A stretch of DNA of 9,020 nucleotides from UBA2160 sp964588665 (lineage in GTDB: Bacteria > Chloroflexota > Dehalococcoidia > Lucifugimonadales > UBA1123). The stretch is taken from NCBI GenBank assembly GCA_964588665.1, contig CAZPQQ010000105.1:1-9020 (forward strand), in the 5' to 3' direction. Within the stretch, counting starts at the first letter, position 1, and the number at the start of each line of letters is the position of its first letter. The notes below the pieces were generated by a model, which was not told where the DNA came from, did not search any database, and worked only from the letters and a program-made list of their open reading frames with translations. Both the position numbers and the translations under genes were made by a program. Positions 1-7,219 of this stretch are shown here, piece after piece.

Positions 1-45
1 GTCTCTGTTAATTTCAGGCCCAAATGTGTCCCACTTTCGCTGACG
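1..45 (+). mobile_element. Right end of an insertion sequence (partial)
   Basis: Read on the minus strand, positions 45 to 27 match the first 19 bases of the sequence starting at 8977 at 15 of 19 positions; both contain GTCAGC and TGGGACA. A second block at positions 11-1 matches 9001-9011 at 10 of 11 positions. The blocks are in inverted orientation and about 10 bp further apart here than at the other end, as expected for the two ends of one IS type with terminal repeats and subterminal binding sites. No transposase lies in the window, so the family is not assigned; IS21 or IS481-like are only guesses. The rest of the element would lie to the left. Confidence 0.6.
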
Positions 46-82
46 GTCTACAGTTCGGTTCAGCGGCGATGGGATGTTGAGA

Positions 83-111
83 GTTGCTGCCGACTGTCGG
101 TCGGCGACAAC
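83..111. repeat. Imperfect dyad upstream of sucC
   Basis: Arms at 83-94 and 100-111 pair at 10 of 12 positions around a 5-base loop, with a perfect GCCGAC/GTCGGC core. No T-run follows on either strand, so it is not a classical terminator. It lies between the IS end and the sucC promoter region and could be an operator, an RNA hairpin or the remains of an upstream terminator. The rest of 46-226 shows no gene. Confidence 0.35.
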
Positions 112-175
112 AGCCCAATCCCCACGTTCATTCCACGTGATCGACCTCTGACAGGCGACCCTGTGCTACCACGCC

Positions 176-184
176 TGATAGAAT
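176..184 (+). promoter_or_regulatory. Possible extended -10 promoter for sucC
   Basis: The sequence TGATAGAAT fits an extended -10 element (TGn followed by TAGAAT, 5 of 6 to TATAAT). It would start transcription near 191, about 36 bases before the sucC ATG. No good -35 lies at 16-18 bp; a CTGACA at 148-153 is too far away. The call rests on the motif and position only. Confidence 0.3.
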
Positions 185-226
185 AGCCTATCGCCGGACG
201 ATTACACGAACGAGGCGGAGCCTTTC

Positions 227-1384
227 ATGAAAATTCACGAGTACCAGGCCAAAGAGATTCTTGCGAGCCAGGGCGTTCCCGTACCCGAGGGACGGGTGGC
301 GTCAACGCCTGATGAGGCAGCCGAGATCACTCGGGAGCTGGGCGGTCGGTCTGTCGTCAAAGCCCAGGTCCATGCCGGGGGCAGAGGCAAGGCCGGCGGC
401 ATCAAGGTTGTGTCGTCCCCAGAGGAGGCCGCCGATGCCGCAAAAGCTCTAATCGGCTCCAGCCTTGTGACCCACCAGACAGGACCCGAAGGCGTCCCAA
501 TTCGGAACGTTCTGGTCGAAGAACTCGTCGATGTCGCGAGCGAGCTCTACGTCGCCATGGCAATCGACGGGGCCGTCGAAGGCGTGGTCGTCATCGCGTC
601 CGCGGCAGGCGGCATGGAGATCGAAGAGGTGGCCGACACCGCCCCCGAGAAGATTCTGCGCGAGCCGGTCGATCCGGTGCTCGGATTCCAGCCGTTTCAA
701 GGTCGGAAGCTGGCGTACGGACTCGAATTGGCACCCGAGCTGGTCCGTCCAATCTCGACGCTTTTGGACAACATCTACAAAGTGTTCCTCGACAATGACT
801 GCGCTCTCGTCGAAATCAACCCGTTGGGCGTGACCACCGACGGCCGCTTACTGGCAATGGACGCCAAGCTGAACGTCGACGACGACGCTGTATTCCGCCA
901 TCGAGACCTCCAACAGCTCCACGACCCGGAGCAGGAAGATGCCTTGGAGATTGAGGCGCGCGAGTTCGACATCAACTACGTGAAGCTGGACGGCGACGTC
1001 GGCTGCATCGTGAACGGCGCTGGGTTGGCGATGGCCACCATGGACGTCACGCACGCGGCCGGGGCGGCGCCCGCAAACTTCCTGGACATCGGCGGCGGGG
1101 CCGACGAGGCCAAGGTCGCCAAAGCGCTCAAAATCGTGTTGTCAGACACCGACGTCAAACGCGTGCTTATCAACATCTTTGGCGGGATACTTCGCTGCGA
1201 CGTAGCGGCGCGGGGCGTGCTGCTGGCGGCCGAAGAGATGCCCGATGCAATGCGCCCGATGGTCGTGCGAATGCTGGGCACCAACGCGGATGAAGGTCGG
1301 GAGCTGTTGAGAGGTTCGAACCTGGACGTCACGCTGGTCGACAACCTCAACCAGGCGGCTGACGCCATCGGCAAGCTAGGTTGA
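227..1384 (+). CDS. sucC: Succinyl-CoA synthetase (ADP-forming) beta subunit
   Basis: This is the nucleotide-binding subunit of succinyl-CoA synthetase, the TCA-cycle enzyme that interconverts succinyl-CoA + ADP (or GDP) + Pi and succinate + CoA + ATP (or GTP) in the cytoplasm. The 385 residues match the usual family length. An N-terminal ATP-grasp domain opens with the typical MKIHEYQAKEIL and carries the phosphate-binding GGRGKAGG (51-58). VEINPL (195-200) and MDAKLNVDDDA (211-221) hold the likely Mg ligands N198 and D212. The C-terminal CoA-ligase domain has NGAGLAMATMD (263-273), FLDIGGGA (285-292) and INIFGGILRCD (315-325). The ATG follows a GGAG (217-220) with 6-base spacing. sucD follows 135 bp downstream on the same strand, so the two are very likely cotranscribed. 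Whether ATP or GTP is used cannot be told from the sequence. Confidence 0.97.
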   Translation: MKIHEYQAKEILASQGVPVPEGRVASTPDEAAEITRELGGRSVVKAQVHAGGRGKAGGIKVVSSPEEAADAAKALIGSSLVTHQTGPEGVPIRNVLVEELVDVASELYVAMAIDGAVEGVVVIASAAGGMEIEEVADTAPEKILREPVDPVLGFQPFQGRKLAYGLELAPELVRPISTLLDNIYKVFLDNDCALVEINPLGVTTDGRLLAMDAKLNVDDDAVFRHRDLQQLHDPEQEDALEIEAREFDINYVKLDGDVGCIVNGAGLAMATMDVTHAAGAAPANFLDIGGGADEAKVAKALKIVLSDTDVKRVLINIFGGILRCDVAARGVLLAAEEMPDAMRPMVVRMLGTNADEGRELLRGSNLDVTLVDNLNQAADAIGKLG

Positions 1385-1491
1385 TCTTACGGCTGGACTC
1401 GATCTTTGACGCGCATATCGAGGCGACCTTCGCCCTGGCGGGCATCTGGTCGATGATCTCGGCGTGGATCATCCGGGCAATAGTCAAATGA
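1381..1491 (+). CDS. Candidate 36-residue single-span membrane peptide
   Basis: This unrecognised small ORF sits between sucC and sucD. It would start at TTG 1381, overlapping the sucC stop codon as TTGA, and end with TGA at 1489-1491. The first part is charged (LRLDSIFDAHIEA), then comes a hydrophobic stretch ATFALAGIWSMISAWIIRAI that could form one membrane helix, then a C-terminal Lys. About 27 of 35 third codon positions are G or C, unusually high for chance. Against it: the start is not ATG, there is no dedicated ribosome binding site (stop-start coupling to sucC would be needed), and no homologue is known to me. It may be a real small protein, a relic, or chance. Confidence 0.25.
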   Translation: MILRLDSIFDAHIEATFALAGIWSMISAWIIRAIVK

Positions 1492-1519
1492 GAAATACTC
1501 CACAAGCAGGAGCGAATAG

Positions 1520-2398
1520 ATGAGCATCCTCGTGGGCAGCGAGACCAGATTACTGGTACAAGGAATCACCGGCAGGGAAGGAAGCTTCCACGCCCTGCGG
1601 TGCCGAGAGTACGGCGCGAACCTGGTGGCGGGCGTGGTTCCCGGTCGCGGCGACCAGATGTTTGACGACGACGTGCCCGTATTCAATTCCGTGGGTCAGG
1701 CCGTCGCAGAAACCGGCGCCGACGCGTCGCTGATCTTCGTGCCTCCGCCGTTCGCGGCCGACGCCATCGTGGAATCCGTCGACGCCGGCATTTCCGTCAT
1801 CGCTTGCATCACCGAGGGCATCCCCGTGATGGACACCATTCGGGTGGTCCGCTACGTGAAGGGCAAGTCGACAACCCTGATCGGCCCCAACTGTCCGGGC
1901 ATCATCTCGCCCGGCGAGAATTTCAAGATGGGCATCATGCCCGCCCACATCCACAAGGGAGGCCGCGTCGGCGTCGTATCCCGCAGCGGGACGCTGACCT
2001 ACGAAGCCGTGGGACAACTCACCGACCTGGGCATCGGGCAGTCGACATGCGTGGGCATTGGCGGCGACCCCGTAAACGGCTCCTCGTTCGTCGACATCCT
2101 CGGCCGGTTCCAAGACGACCCAGACACCGATGCGGTCGTGCTGATCGGCGAGATCGGCGGCACCAAAGAACAAGAGGCCGCCGAATACATCAAGAGTGAC
2201 GCGTTCAACAAGCCGGTGGCCTCGCTGATCGTGGGTCAAAGCGCCCCGACCGGCAAGCGTATGGGCCACGCGGGCGCCATCATCACCGGCAGCGCGGCCC
2301 GCGCCGACGAGAAGATGAAAGCGCTGGCCGCGGCAGGTGTAACTATCATCCCAGCCCCAGGCGAGATTGGCGTCACCGTCCAGCAGATGCTGGGGTAG
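1520..2398 (+). CDS. sucD: Succinyl-CoA synthetase alpha subunit
   Basis: This is the CoA-binding, histidine-phosphorylated subunit that pairs with SucC. The 292 residues match the family length. The N-terminal Rossmann CoA-binding domain has GITGREGSFH (15-24). Next come VPPPFAADAI (74-83), ITEGIPV (97-103) and GPNCPGIISPGE (122-133). The C-terminal ligase domain has SRSGTLTYEA (154-163), GIGGDPVNG (179-187) and GEIGG (210-214). The active-site phosphohistidine is H250 in KRMGHAGAI, equivalent to E. coli H246. The ATG follows AGGAG (1508-1512) at 7-base spacing. All key residues are present, so the enzyme should work. A membrane-protein gene follows 58 bp downstream on the same strand. Confidence 0.97.
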   Translation: MSILVGSETRLLVQGITGREGSFHALRCREYGANLVAGVVPGRGDQMFDDDVPVFNSVGQAVAETGADASLIFVPPPFAADAIVESVDAGISVIACITEGIPVMDTIRVVRYVKGKSTTLIGPNCPGIISPGENFKMGIMPAHIHKGGRVGVVSRSGTLTYEAVGQLTDLGIGQSTCVGIGGDPVNGSSFVDILGRFQDDPDTDAVVLIGEIGGTKEQEAAEYIKSDAFNKPVASLIVGQSAPTGKRMGHAGAIITGSAARADEKMKALAAAGVTIIPAPGEIGVTVQQMLG

Positions 2399-2456
2399 AG
2401 GCTGCCGGGTACGACGTTATCGCCTGGGCGGCCCGTAGCCAGCGCACGGAGTCCAC

Positions 2457-3386
2457 ATGTCGAGAGCGACGAATGTCGGCGACAGAGTCGCGCTCCAGGG
2501 CCGAGTGGGTTTGGCGTTGGTCGGACTCTCGTGGTCCGCATCGTGGCTCCACGTTGGTATGTTCGGTGAGGTCTCCTTCTTCCCTCTGTGGCTGGGTTAC
2601 GTCCTGGTCGTCGACGCCATCGTGCTGCATCGAATCGGCTCCTCGTTGTTGACGAGAGGCGTTTGGCGGTTCGTCGGGATGTTCGTCGCCTCGATGCCGC
2701 TGTGGTGGGCCTTCGAGCCGGTCAATCTCTTCACGGAAAACTGGCGGTATCTCGGCGTTGACCACTACTCGTCGGTCCAATACGCCATCTTGGCGAGCGT
2801 GAATTTCTCCATCGTGGTCCCCGCGGTGTTCGAGACCGCCGAGTTGACAGCCACCTTCGGAATCATCGACCGGTTCCGCGATCGAGCCAGGCTGCCCGGA
2901 TTCAGGTGGGCGCCGCTGGCGTCGCTGACCGCCGGCGTCGCGATGGTGTGGTCGATAGTTCTTTGGCCCGCACACACGTTCCCTCTCATCTGGATTGGCA
3001 TGATCCTGGCGTTGGACCCCGTCAACCATGTGCGGGGAAGGGCAAGCGTCACGCATTGGCTCCAGCGTGGCGAGTGGCGGCCCATTGTGTCCCTGGCCTT
3101 CGGGGCCCTGATATGCGGTTGGTTTTGAGAGATGTGGAATCAGTGGGCGTACCCCAAGTGGGTGTACGATGTGCCGCCCTTCGATTTCCTCCACATCTGG
3201 GAGATGCCGCTGCTTGGATACGGAGGCTACCTGCCGTTTGGACTGGAGGTGTTCGTGGCCTACCATTTTCTGATGGGACTGGTGCGCGGCGGTTGGTCCT
3301 GGGACCGGCCGGGTGAGGCGGATTCGGCCGTGACCTTGTTGTTGCCGATTGCTGTCGGACGCGATATGGTCGATTCGGATGACTGA
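2457..3386 (+). pseudogene. Polytopic membrane protein gene interrupted by an in-frame TGA
   Basis: Two pieces lie in one reading frame: 223 residues from the ATG at 2457 to a TGA at 3126-3128, then an open stretch to a TGA at 3384-3386. Read through, they make about 309 residues. The junction reads GWF-stop-EMWNQW. From memory of related uncharacterised bacterial membrane proteins, this region is normally FFWEMWN, so the TGA replaces a Trp (TGG to TGA). Hydrophobic segments lie near residues 17-33, 43-58, 72-86, 108-125, 155-171, 174-187 and 209-222, and more follow the stop (FEMPLLGYGGYLPF-type region, here IWEMPLLGYGGYLPF). The VFETAEL motif is at 124-130. GGAG at 2448-2451 supports the start. 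Function is unknown. It is a recent nonsense mutation or a sequence error; a 223-residue product lacking the conserved C-terminus could still be made. It may be cotranscribed with sucCD (58 bp gap). Confidence 0.75.
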
Positions 3387-3428
3387 TCGTCGACAGGTAC
3401 TTGCTCGCGATAATCGGCGTCAACCATC

Positions 3429-3491
3429 CCGTTCGTGGTGAGCCTGTCGAACCACCCGCCGCAGGCCCTTCGACAGGCTCAGGGCGAACGG
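3429..3491. repeat. Intergenic inverted repeat (RPEPVEG-type)
   Basis: Two 23-base arms (3429-3451 and 3469-3491) pair at 20 of 23 positions around a 17-base loop. The core is GAGCCTGTCGAA / TTCGACAGGCTC. On the minus strand it translates as RPEPVEG...STGSPRTG, a signature I know from dispersed intergenic palindromes in several bacterial phyla. It lies just after the interrupted membrane gene and 58 bp before the assembly gap. No T-run follows either arm, so a terminator role is not shown. Further copies are expected elsewhere in the genome. Confidence 0.75.
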
Positions 3492-3549
3492 AAAATCCTA
3501 ACTGCAATTTCCGACACTAGGAACTAGACCGGCGCTCTCAGGCAACGGG

Positions 3550-3649
3550 NNNNNNNNNNNNNNNNNNNNNNNNNNNNNNNNNNNNNNNNNNNNNNNNNNN
3601 NNNNNNNNNNNNNNNNNNNNNNNNNNNNNNNNNNNNNNNNNNNNNNNNN
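3550..3649. other. Assembly gap of 100 N
   Basis: Exactly 100 N, a conventional scaffold filler, so the true distance is unknown. It separates the plus-strand sucCD side from the minus-strand nir side and ends 4 bases before the DUF1697 stop codon. Linkage of the two halves rests on scaffolding only. The 163 bases between the membrane gene and the gap hold the inverted repeat and no gene that I can see. Confidence 0.98.
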
Positions 3650-3653
3650 GCCG

Positions 3654-4193
3654 TCAGATCTCTTCCGCCATCTCCATCACCTTTGAAACCGTGCGCCAGT
3701 TTCGAGCGGTCGCATCGACGCCGAGCAGCCCTTCGACACGTGCGGCGAGCTTCGACCGACCGATGCCATCGGGCGCGTGCAGGTAGAACACACGGTCCGC
3801 CAATTCATACGATTCACTGTCCGCCATGTAATCGTCGAGCGATTCGAGATCCGGGTCTTCGGGCGGTTTCGACAAGAAGAACAGGTGCAGGGCTTTCGGG
3901 TCGGACTCTGCATGCGCGAACGGATTCGCGGCGATTGCAAGTCGGAGCTCGTCCATGCTGAGCACGAGCACTTGTATCTCGATGTCTCGGATCGCATAAA
4001 CGACCTGCTCGATTTGGCCTACCAGCGCGGCCGCGCTGGACTCCGAGCTGTTGAAGACGACATTGCCGCTCTGAAGATATGTCCTGACGTCGCCGCAGCC
4101 GGCGTCCGCGAGTGCGATGACGAGGTCTTTCATCCGCAACGTGTTGCGGCCGCCGACGTTGATTCCGCGAAGGAACGCGACCCAGGTGTTCAT
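3654..4193 (-). CDS. DUF1697 family protein
   Basis: This is a 179-residue protein of the DUF1697 family (usually about 180 residues), soluble, with no established function. Family hallmarks are present in order: AFLRGINVGGRN at 6-17, TYLQSGNVVF at 38-47, ANPF at 89-92, LHLFFLSKPP at 102-111, YLHAPDGIGRSKL at 137-149 and ATARNWRTVSKV at 161-172. There is no signal peptide or membrane segment. The ATG at 4193 lies 28 bp after the nirD stop on the same strand, with only a weak GAG-rich site upstream, so it may be the last gene of the nir transcript. DUF1697 genes occur in many contexts, so I would not infer a role in nitrite metabolism. The stop codon lies right at the assembly gap. Confidence 0.9.
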   Translation of the reverse strand: MNTWVAFLRGINVGGRNTLRMKDLVIALADAGCGDVRTYLQSGNVVFNSSESSAAALVGQIEQVVYAIRDIEIQVLVLSMDELRLAIAANPFAHAESDPKALHLFFLSKPPEDPDLESLDDYMADSESYELADRVFYLHAPDGIGRSKLAARVEGLLGVDATARNWRTVSKVMEMAEEI

Positions 4194-4221
4194 CTTGTGC
4201 TCTCGATTTTGCAGGAAATCT

Positions 4222-4575
4222 CTACTGCTCTGGTCGTTGCAACTCGATTCTTATCTGGTACTTGTCGTTGACAGTGGCGGGGTACGTTTCCAAAGGGTTG
4301 CACTCGACGCCAATGGGCTTCCCAGTATCCAGCTCGAACCTGTAGCTGTGGAGAGGGCAATGAAGCTGGCCTCCGCCGATGATCCCGTCGGCCAGCGGTC
4401 CGCTTTTATGGGGGCACCGAGCCTGGGTCGCGAACAAGCCGCCGTCGCGGGTCCTGAACACCGCAACGAGTATATCGCCTATGCGAAACTGCCGCCCCTC
4501 TCCCATCGGAATCTGGTTGACCGGACCCAAATTGTGGGTCTGTGATGGCGGTGTAGGCTTCTTCGCCTGCATCAT
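4222..4575 (-). CDS. nirD: NirD-type Rieske subunit of nitrite reductase
   Basis: A 117-residue Rieske [2Fe-2S] protein, the small partner of NADH-dependent assimilatory nitrite reductase. Cluster ligands are complete: C54 and H56 in ARCPHKSGPL, C73 and H76 in LHCPLHSYRF. GxxFD-like family features follow (FELDTGKPI at 80-88, then LETYPATV at 95-102). The E. coli NirD, as I recall, lacks these ligands, so this is the cluster-bearing kind. The frame is open to 4722, but a longer product would overlap nirB with unlikely sequence. I chose ATG 4575 (MMQAKK), 10 bases after the nirB stop, with AAGGG at 4583-4587 overlapping that stop; translation is probably coupled to nirB. The first 18 residues are a polar extension. 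A stand-alone ferredoxin is possible but the position makes NirD much likelier. Confidence 0.9.
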   Translation of the reverse strand: MMQAKKPTPPSQTHNLGPVNQIPMGEGRQFRIGDILVAVFRTRDGGLFATQARCPHKSGPLADGIIGGGQLHCPLHSYRFELDTGKPIGVECNPLETYPATVNDKYQIRIELQRPEQ

Positions 4576-4585
4576 TCGAGCACCC

Positions 4586-7030
4586 TTAACCAGCCACTGC
4601 CGTCGGAGTGTTGACGAACTGGTTGCCGTGTACAGGATTGGCGCCCTCCTGCCAGGGATCGGAGTAGGCGTCGACGGATGCCTGCATGTCAGCGTCGAGA
4701 CGGTCGTTCTGCCTTTCGGCATCGTCCATCAGAATCTCTCTCAGGCGCTCTACACCGATTCGTTCTACGAACCCGTGGGTCCGCTCCATGTGTTTGGCGT
4801 TCTCCCTGTAGTATTGGAGGAACCTGCTCATGTACTTGATCGCGTCAGTCTGAGAGTCCACGACGCACAACACGTCGCCTTTGCGGACGTTGGCGCCTGC
4901 CGCGCCACCAACGTATATCTCCCATTTGCCTCCATCAATCGCCACCAGGCCGACATCTTTGACGGTTGCTTCAGCGCAGTTGCGCGGACAGCCCGATACG
5001 GCCATCTTCACCTTGTGGGGCATCTCGACGCCTTGGAATCGCTTCTCGATGTCGATGCCCAGTTTGGTGCTGTCGCCCAATCCGAACCGGCAGAAGTCGG
5101 ACCCGACGCAGGTCTTGCACGTCCTGAACGCCTTGGCGTAGGCGTGACCGGAGGGCATCTTGAGCTCACGCCAGACATCTGGCAGGTGCTCTTTGGGAAT
5201 GCCGAGAAGGTCAAGCCGCTGCCCTCCCGTAATCTTGACCATGCGGGCGTCGTACTTCTCGGCGACGTCGGCGATGCGACGAAGCTCCGCCGGCGTGGTT
5301 ATGCCGCCATAGATCCTGGGCACTACGCTGAACGTCCCGTCCCGCTGAATGTTGGCGTGCACCCGGTCGTTGATGAAGCGGGCGTCCCTTTCATCTTCGT
5401 ATTCGCTGCCCCAAAGAGTCTTGAGCAACGACGCGAGTCCCGCCTTGCTTGATGCATCCTCTCGACCGCCTGCCAGGGCGTCGAACACGGAGGATACGCT
5501 CTTTAGCTCCATCGACTTGATTGCCTCGACGATCTCCGGTTTGGTCATCTGCACACCGGGCACGAAGTAGTGGGCCGCGGGGTCGTCAGCGATCAAACCG
5601 TCGGTGGCAAACTCAAGGATCGCCTGGATCTGAGGCTTGCAAGATCCACAACCCGTGCCGGCCCTGGTCGCGTCGCAAACGGCTTTCAAGCTTCGGGCGC
5701 CTCCGTTCACGGCTGCGACGATCTGGGCTTTGGAAACGCCGTTGCAGTTGCAGATTTGGGCGGTGTCAGGCAGTGACGAGACATCCATGACGGTAGGTTG
5801 AGATGCCAACGAAAACAGGATCTCCGCCCGTGTGTCCGGCAGCGTCTCGTTTCGGTCGAATGCCTGAAGCAGGCGCGGCGCCGACGAACCGTCTCCGAGT
5901 ACGATGGCGCCAATTATGTGTCCATCTCGTACGATCAATTTCTTGTATATGTTCCGGCTGGGTTCGATGTAGGTGACCACCTCGTCCCGGTCCTCTTCAG
6001 GTTCTTTGACTCCGGCGACAGCCAGCTCGACGCCCATGACCTTCAACTTGGTGGAGATTCTCGACCCGAGGTATCTGGCGCCCGGGTTTCGACCTGTCAG
6101 GCGATCAGCCAACACGCTTACCTGTTCCCAAAGCGGAGCGACCAATCCGTATACCACGCCCCGGTGCTCGGCGCACTCCCCGATCGCGAATACGTCCGGG
6201 TCGTTTCTGCAGGAGAGGCTGTCGTTGACCAGGATTCCTCGGCGCACGTTCAATCCCGATATCTTGGCTATGTCGACGTTTGGCCTGATGCCGGCGGATA
6301 CAACCACCATGTCGCAGTCGATTTCCGAACCGTCTTTGAACCTGATTCCCGTCACGCGGTCGTCGCCGAGAATCGACGTGGTGAGCTTCTCCATGTGGAA
6401 TACAACGCCCATGTCGTCGAGCGCATCTTTGAGCAGTTCCCCAGCCTGAGAATCGAGTTGGGTCTCCATCAGAAAAGCTTCCAGGTGCACCACGTGTACG
6501 TTCATTCCGCCTGATAGGAGCCCGCGAGCCGCTTCCAGACCCAGAAGACCACCGCCGATCACTACCGCGGTGCGAGCCTCGGCGGCGTGATCGATCATCT
6601 GCGCGCAGTCATCGAGAGTGCGGAAGCCGAACACGCCGTTGCTCAGCGAGCCATCCTCGGAATAGAGTCCGTCGATCGGAGGCATGAACGGCACGCTGCC
6701 CGTGGCGACAACCAGCTTGTCGTAAGGCACGAGATGGCCCCCGGCCGCGTAGACGGTCTTCGCCTTTCTGTCGATGCCGATTGCGCGCACACCCGCGTAT
6801 AGGGTGACGTTGTTTCTTTCGTACCACTCCAGCGGGTTGATGTATATGTCGTCCGCGCCATGTGTGCCGGAGAGGACTCCGGAAAGAAGAATTCTATTGT
6901 AGTTGCCGTGGGGCTCTTCGCCGAACATGGATATGTCGAACCGGTCTGCGCCGCCTTTGTCCAACACCTCTTCGACCAGCCGCGCTCCGGCCATTCCGTT
7001 GCCTACGACTACGAGTTTCTGTTTTTTCAT
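4586..7030 (-). CDS. nirB: Assimilatory nitrite reductase [NAD(P)H] large subunit
   Basis: This is a cytoplasmic siroheme enzyme that reduces nitrite to ammonium with NAD(P)H. The 814 residues are near the usual 800-850. Domains in order: an FAD-binding fold with VVVGNGMAGARL (7-18) and ATGSVPFMP (109-117); a NAD-binding fold with VVIGGGLLGLEAARGL (156-171); SAGIRPN (245-251) and FAIGECAEHRGVVYG (281-295); a BFD-like [2Fe-2S] domain with C427, C429, C461 and C464; a ferredoxin-like half-domain (about 555-625, HANIQRDGTFSVVPRIYGG); and the siroheme/[4Fe-4S] domain with C641 and C647 (TCVGSDFC) and C681 and C685 (SGCPRNC). All cofactor ligands are present, so the enzyme looks functional. The ATG follows AGAGGA (7039-7044) at 8-base spacing. 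nirD follows 10 bases downstream. The N-terminus matches the family start (MKKQKLVVVGNG). Confidence 0.96.
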   Translation of the reverse strand: MKKQKLVVVGNGMAGARLVEEVLDKGGADRFDISMFGEEPHGNYNRILLSGVLSGTHGADDIYINPLEWYERNNVTLYAGVRAIGIDRKAKTVYAAGGHLVPYDKLVVATGSVPFMPPIDGLYSEDGSLSNGVFGFRTLDDCAQMIDHAAEARTAVVIGGGLLGLEAARGLLSGGMNVHVVHLEAFLMETQLDSQAGELLKDALDDMGVVFHMEKLTTSILGDDRVTGIRFKDGSEIDCDMVVVSAGIRPNVDIAKISGLNVRRGILVNDSLSCRNDPDVFAIGECAEHRGVVYGLVAPLWEQVSVLADRLTGRNPGARYLGSRISTKLKVMGVELAVAGVKEPEEDRDEVVTYIEPSRNIYKKLIVRDGHIIGAIVLGDGSSAPRLLQAFDRNETLPDTRAEILFSLASQPTVMDVSSLPDTAQICNCNGVSKAQIVAAVNGGARSLKAVCDATRAGTGCGSCKPQIQAILEFATDGLIADDPAAHYFVPGVQMTKPEIVEAIKSMELKSVSSVFDALAGGREDASSKAGLASLLKTLWGSEYEDERDARFINDRVHANIQRDGTFSVVPRIYGGITTPAELRRIADVAEKYDARMVKITGGQRLDLLGIPKEHLPDVWRELKMPSGHAYAKAFRTCKTCVGSDFCRFGLGDSTKLGIDIEKRFQGVEMPHKVKMAVSGCPRNCAEATVKDVGLVAIDGGKWEIYVGGAAGANVRKGDVLCVVDSQTDAIKYMSRFLQYYRENAKHMERTHGFVERIGVERLREILMDDAERQNDRLDADMQASVDAYSDPWQEGANPVHGNQFVNTPTAVAG

Positions 7031-7038
7031 ACCGGAAG

Positions 7039-7044
7039 TCCTCT
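7039..7044 (-). promoter_or_regulatory. nirB ribosome binding site overlapping an upstream stop codon
   Basis: AGAGGA on the minus strand, 8 bases before the nirB ATG. The upstream reading frame ends in TAG at 7043-7045, so stop and Shine-Dalgarno share bases (TAGAGGA). This overlap is typical of tightly packed operon genes and suggests nirB was coupled to the gene whose remnant lies just upstream. Confidence 0.7.
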
Positions 7045-7219
7045 ATGCAGCGTGACCGTTCTCAATTCTGACTGCGCACTCCTTGAACTCAGGCATCTTG
7101 CTAATGGGCTCGAGTGCGGGGTTAGTAAGCCTGTTGGCTGCCTGAATGCCGCCCTCAATAGACCGCGCCGCAAGGGATGCGCGTGACGGCAAGCTTTGAG
7201 ATTGTCTGGGATTGCGAAT
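7043..7219 (-). pseudogene. C-terminal remnant of a molybdopterin nitrate reductase
   Basis: On the minus strand the frame ending in TAG at 7043-7045 is open for 58 codons back to a TGA at 7220-7222. It has no ATG and no gene-length extension. Its last part (7046-7141) reads AANRLTNPALEPISK followed by MPEFKECAVRIENGHAA. The pattern NxLTNPAxDPISKxPEFKxCAVR is, from family knowledge, the extreme C-terminus of molybdopterin oxidoreductases such as assimilatory nitrate reductase (NasA/NarB) and formate dehydrogenase relatives. The position directly before nirB favours nitrate reductase. Upstream of about residue AAN the sequence is no longer recognisable (IEGGIQ could still belong). A gene of some 700 residues is therefore reduced to about 30-40 codons. 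Internal deletion or a misassembly at a repeat are the main explanations. The function call is an inference from about 32 residues. Confidence 0.65.

Noticed and set aside
1550..2269. 239-codon minus-strand frame opposite sucD
   Set aside because: Antisense shadow of sucD, rich in His/Asp/Gly/Val, with no recognisable domain.
3126..3128. Selenocysteine or UGA-Trp recoding of the membrane gene
   Set aside because: The expected residue is Trp, not Cys/Sec. TGA ends sucC and other genes here, and TGG is used freely for Trp.
2373..3266. 297-codon minus-strand frame opposite the membrane protein gene
   Set aside because: Low-complexity charged composition; the plus strand has a coherent membrane protein with family-like motifs on both sides of the TGA.
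4576..4722. N-terminal extension of NirD to the ATG at 4722
   Set aside because: It would overlap the nirB 3' end in another frame with Ser/Thr/Arg-rich sequence; ATG 4575 has a ribosome binding site and family-like length.
4379..5452. 357-codon plus-strand frame opposite nirB and nirD
   Set aside because: It lies antisense to clearly conserved NirB/NirD coding sequence and shows no family motif; long antisense frames are common opposite GC-rich genes.
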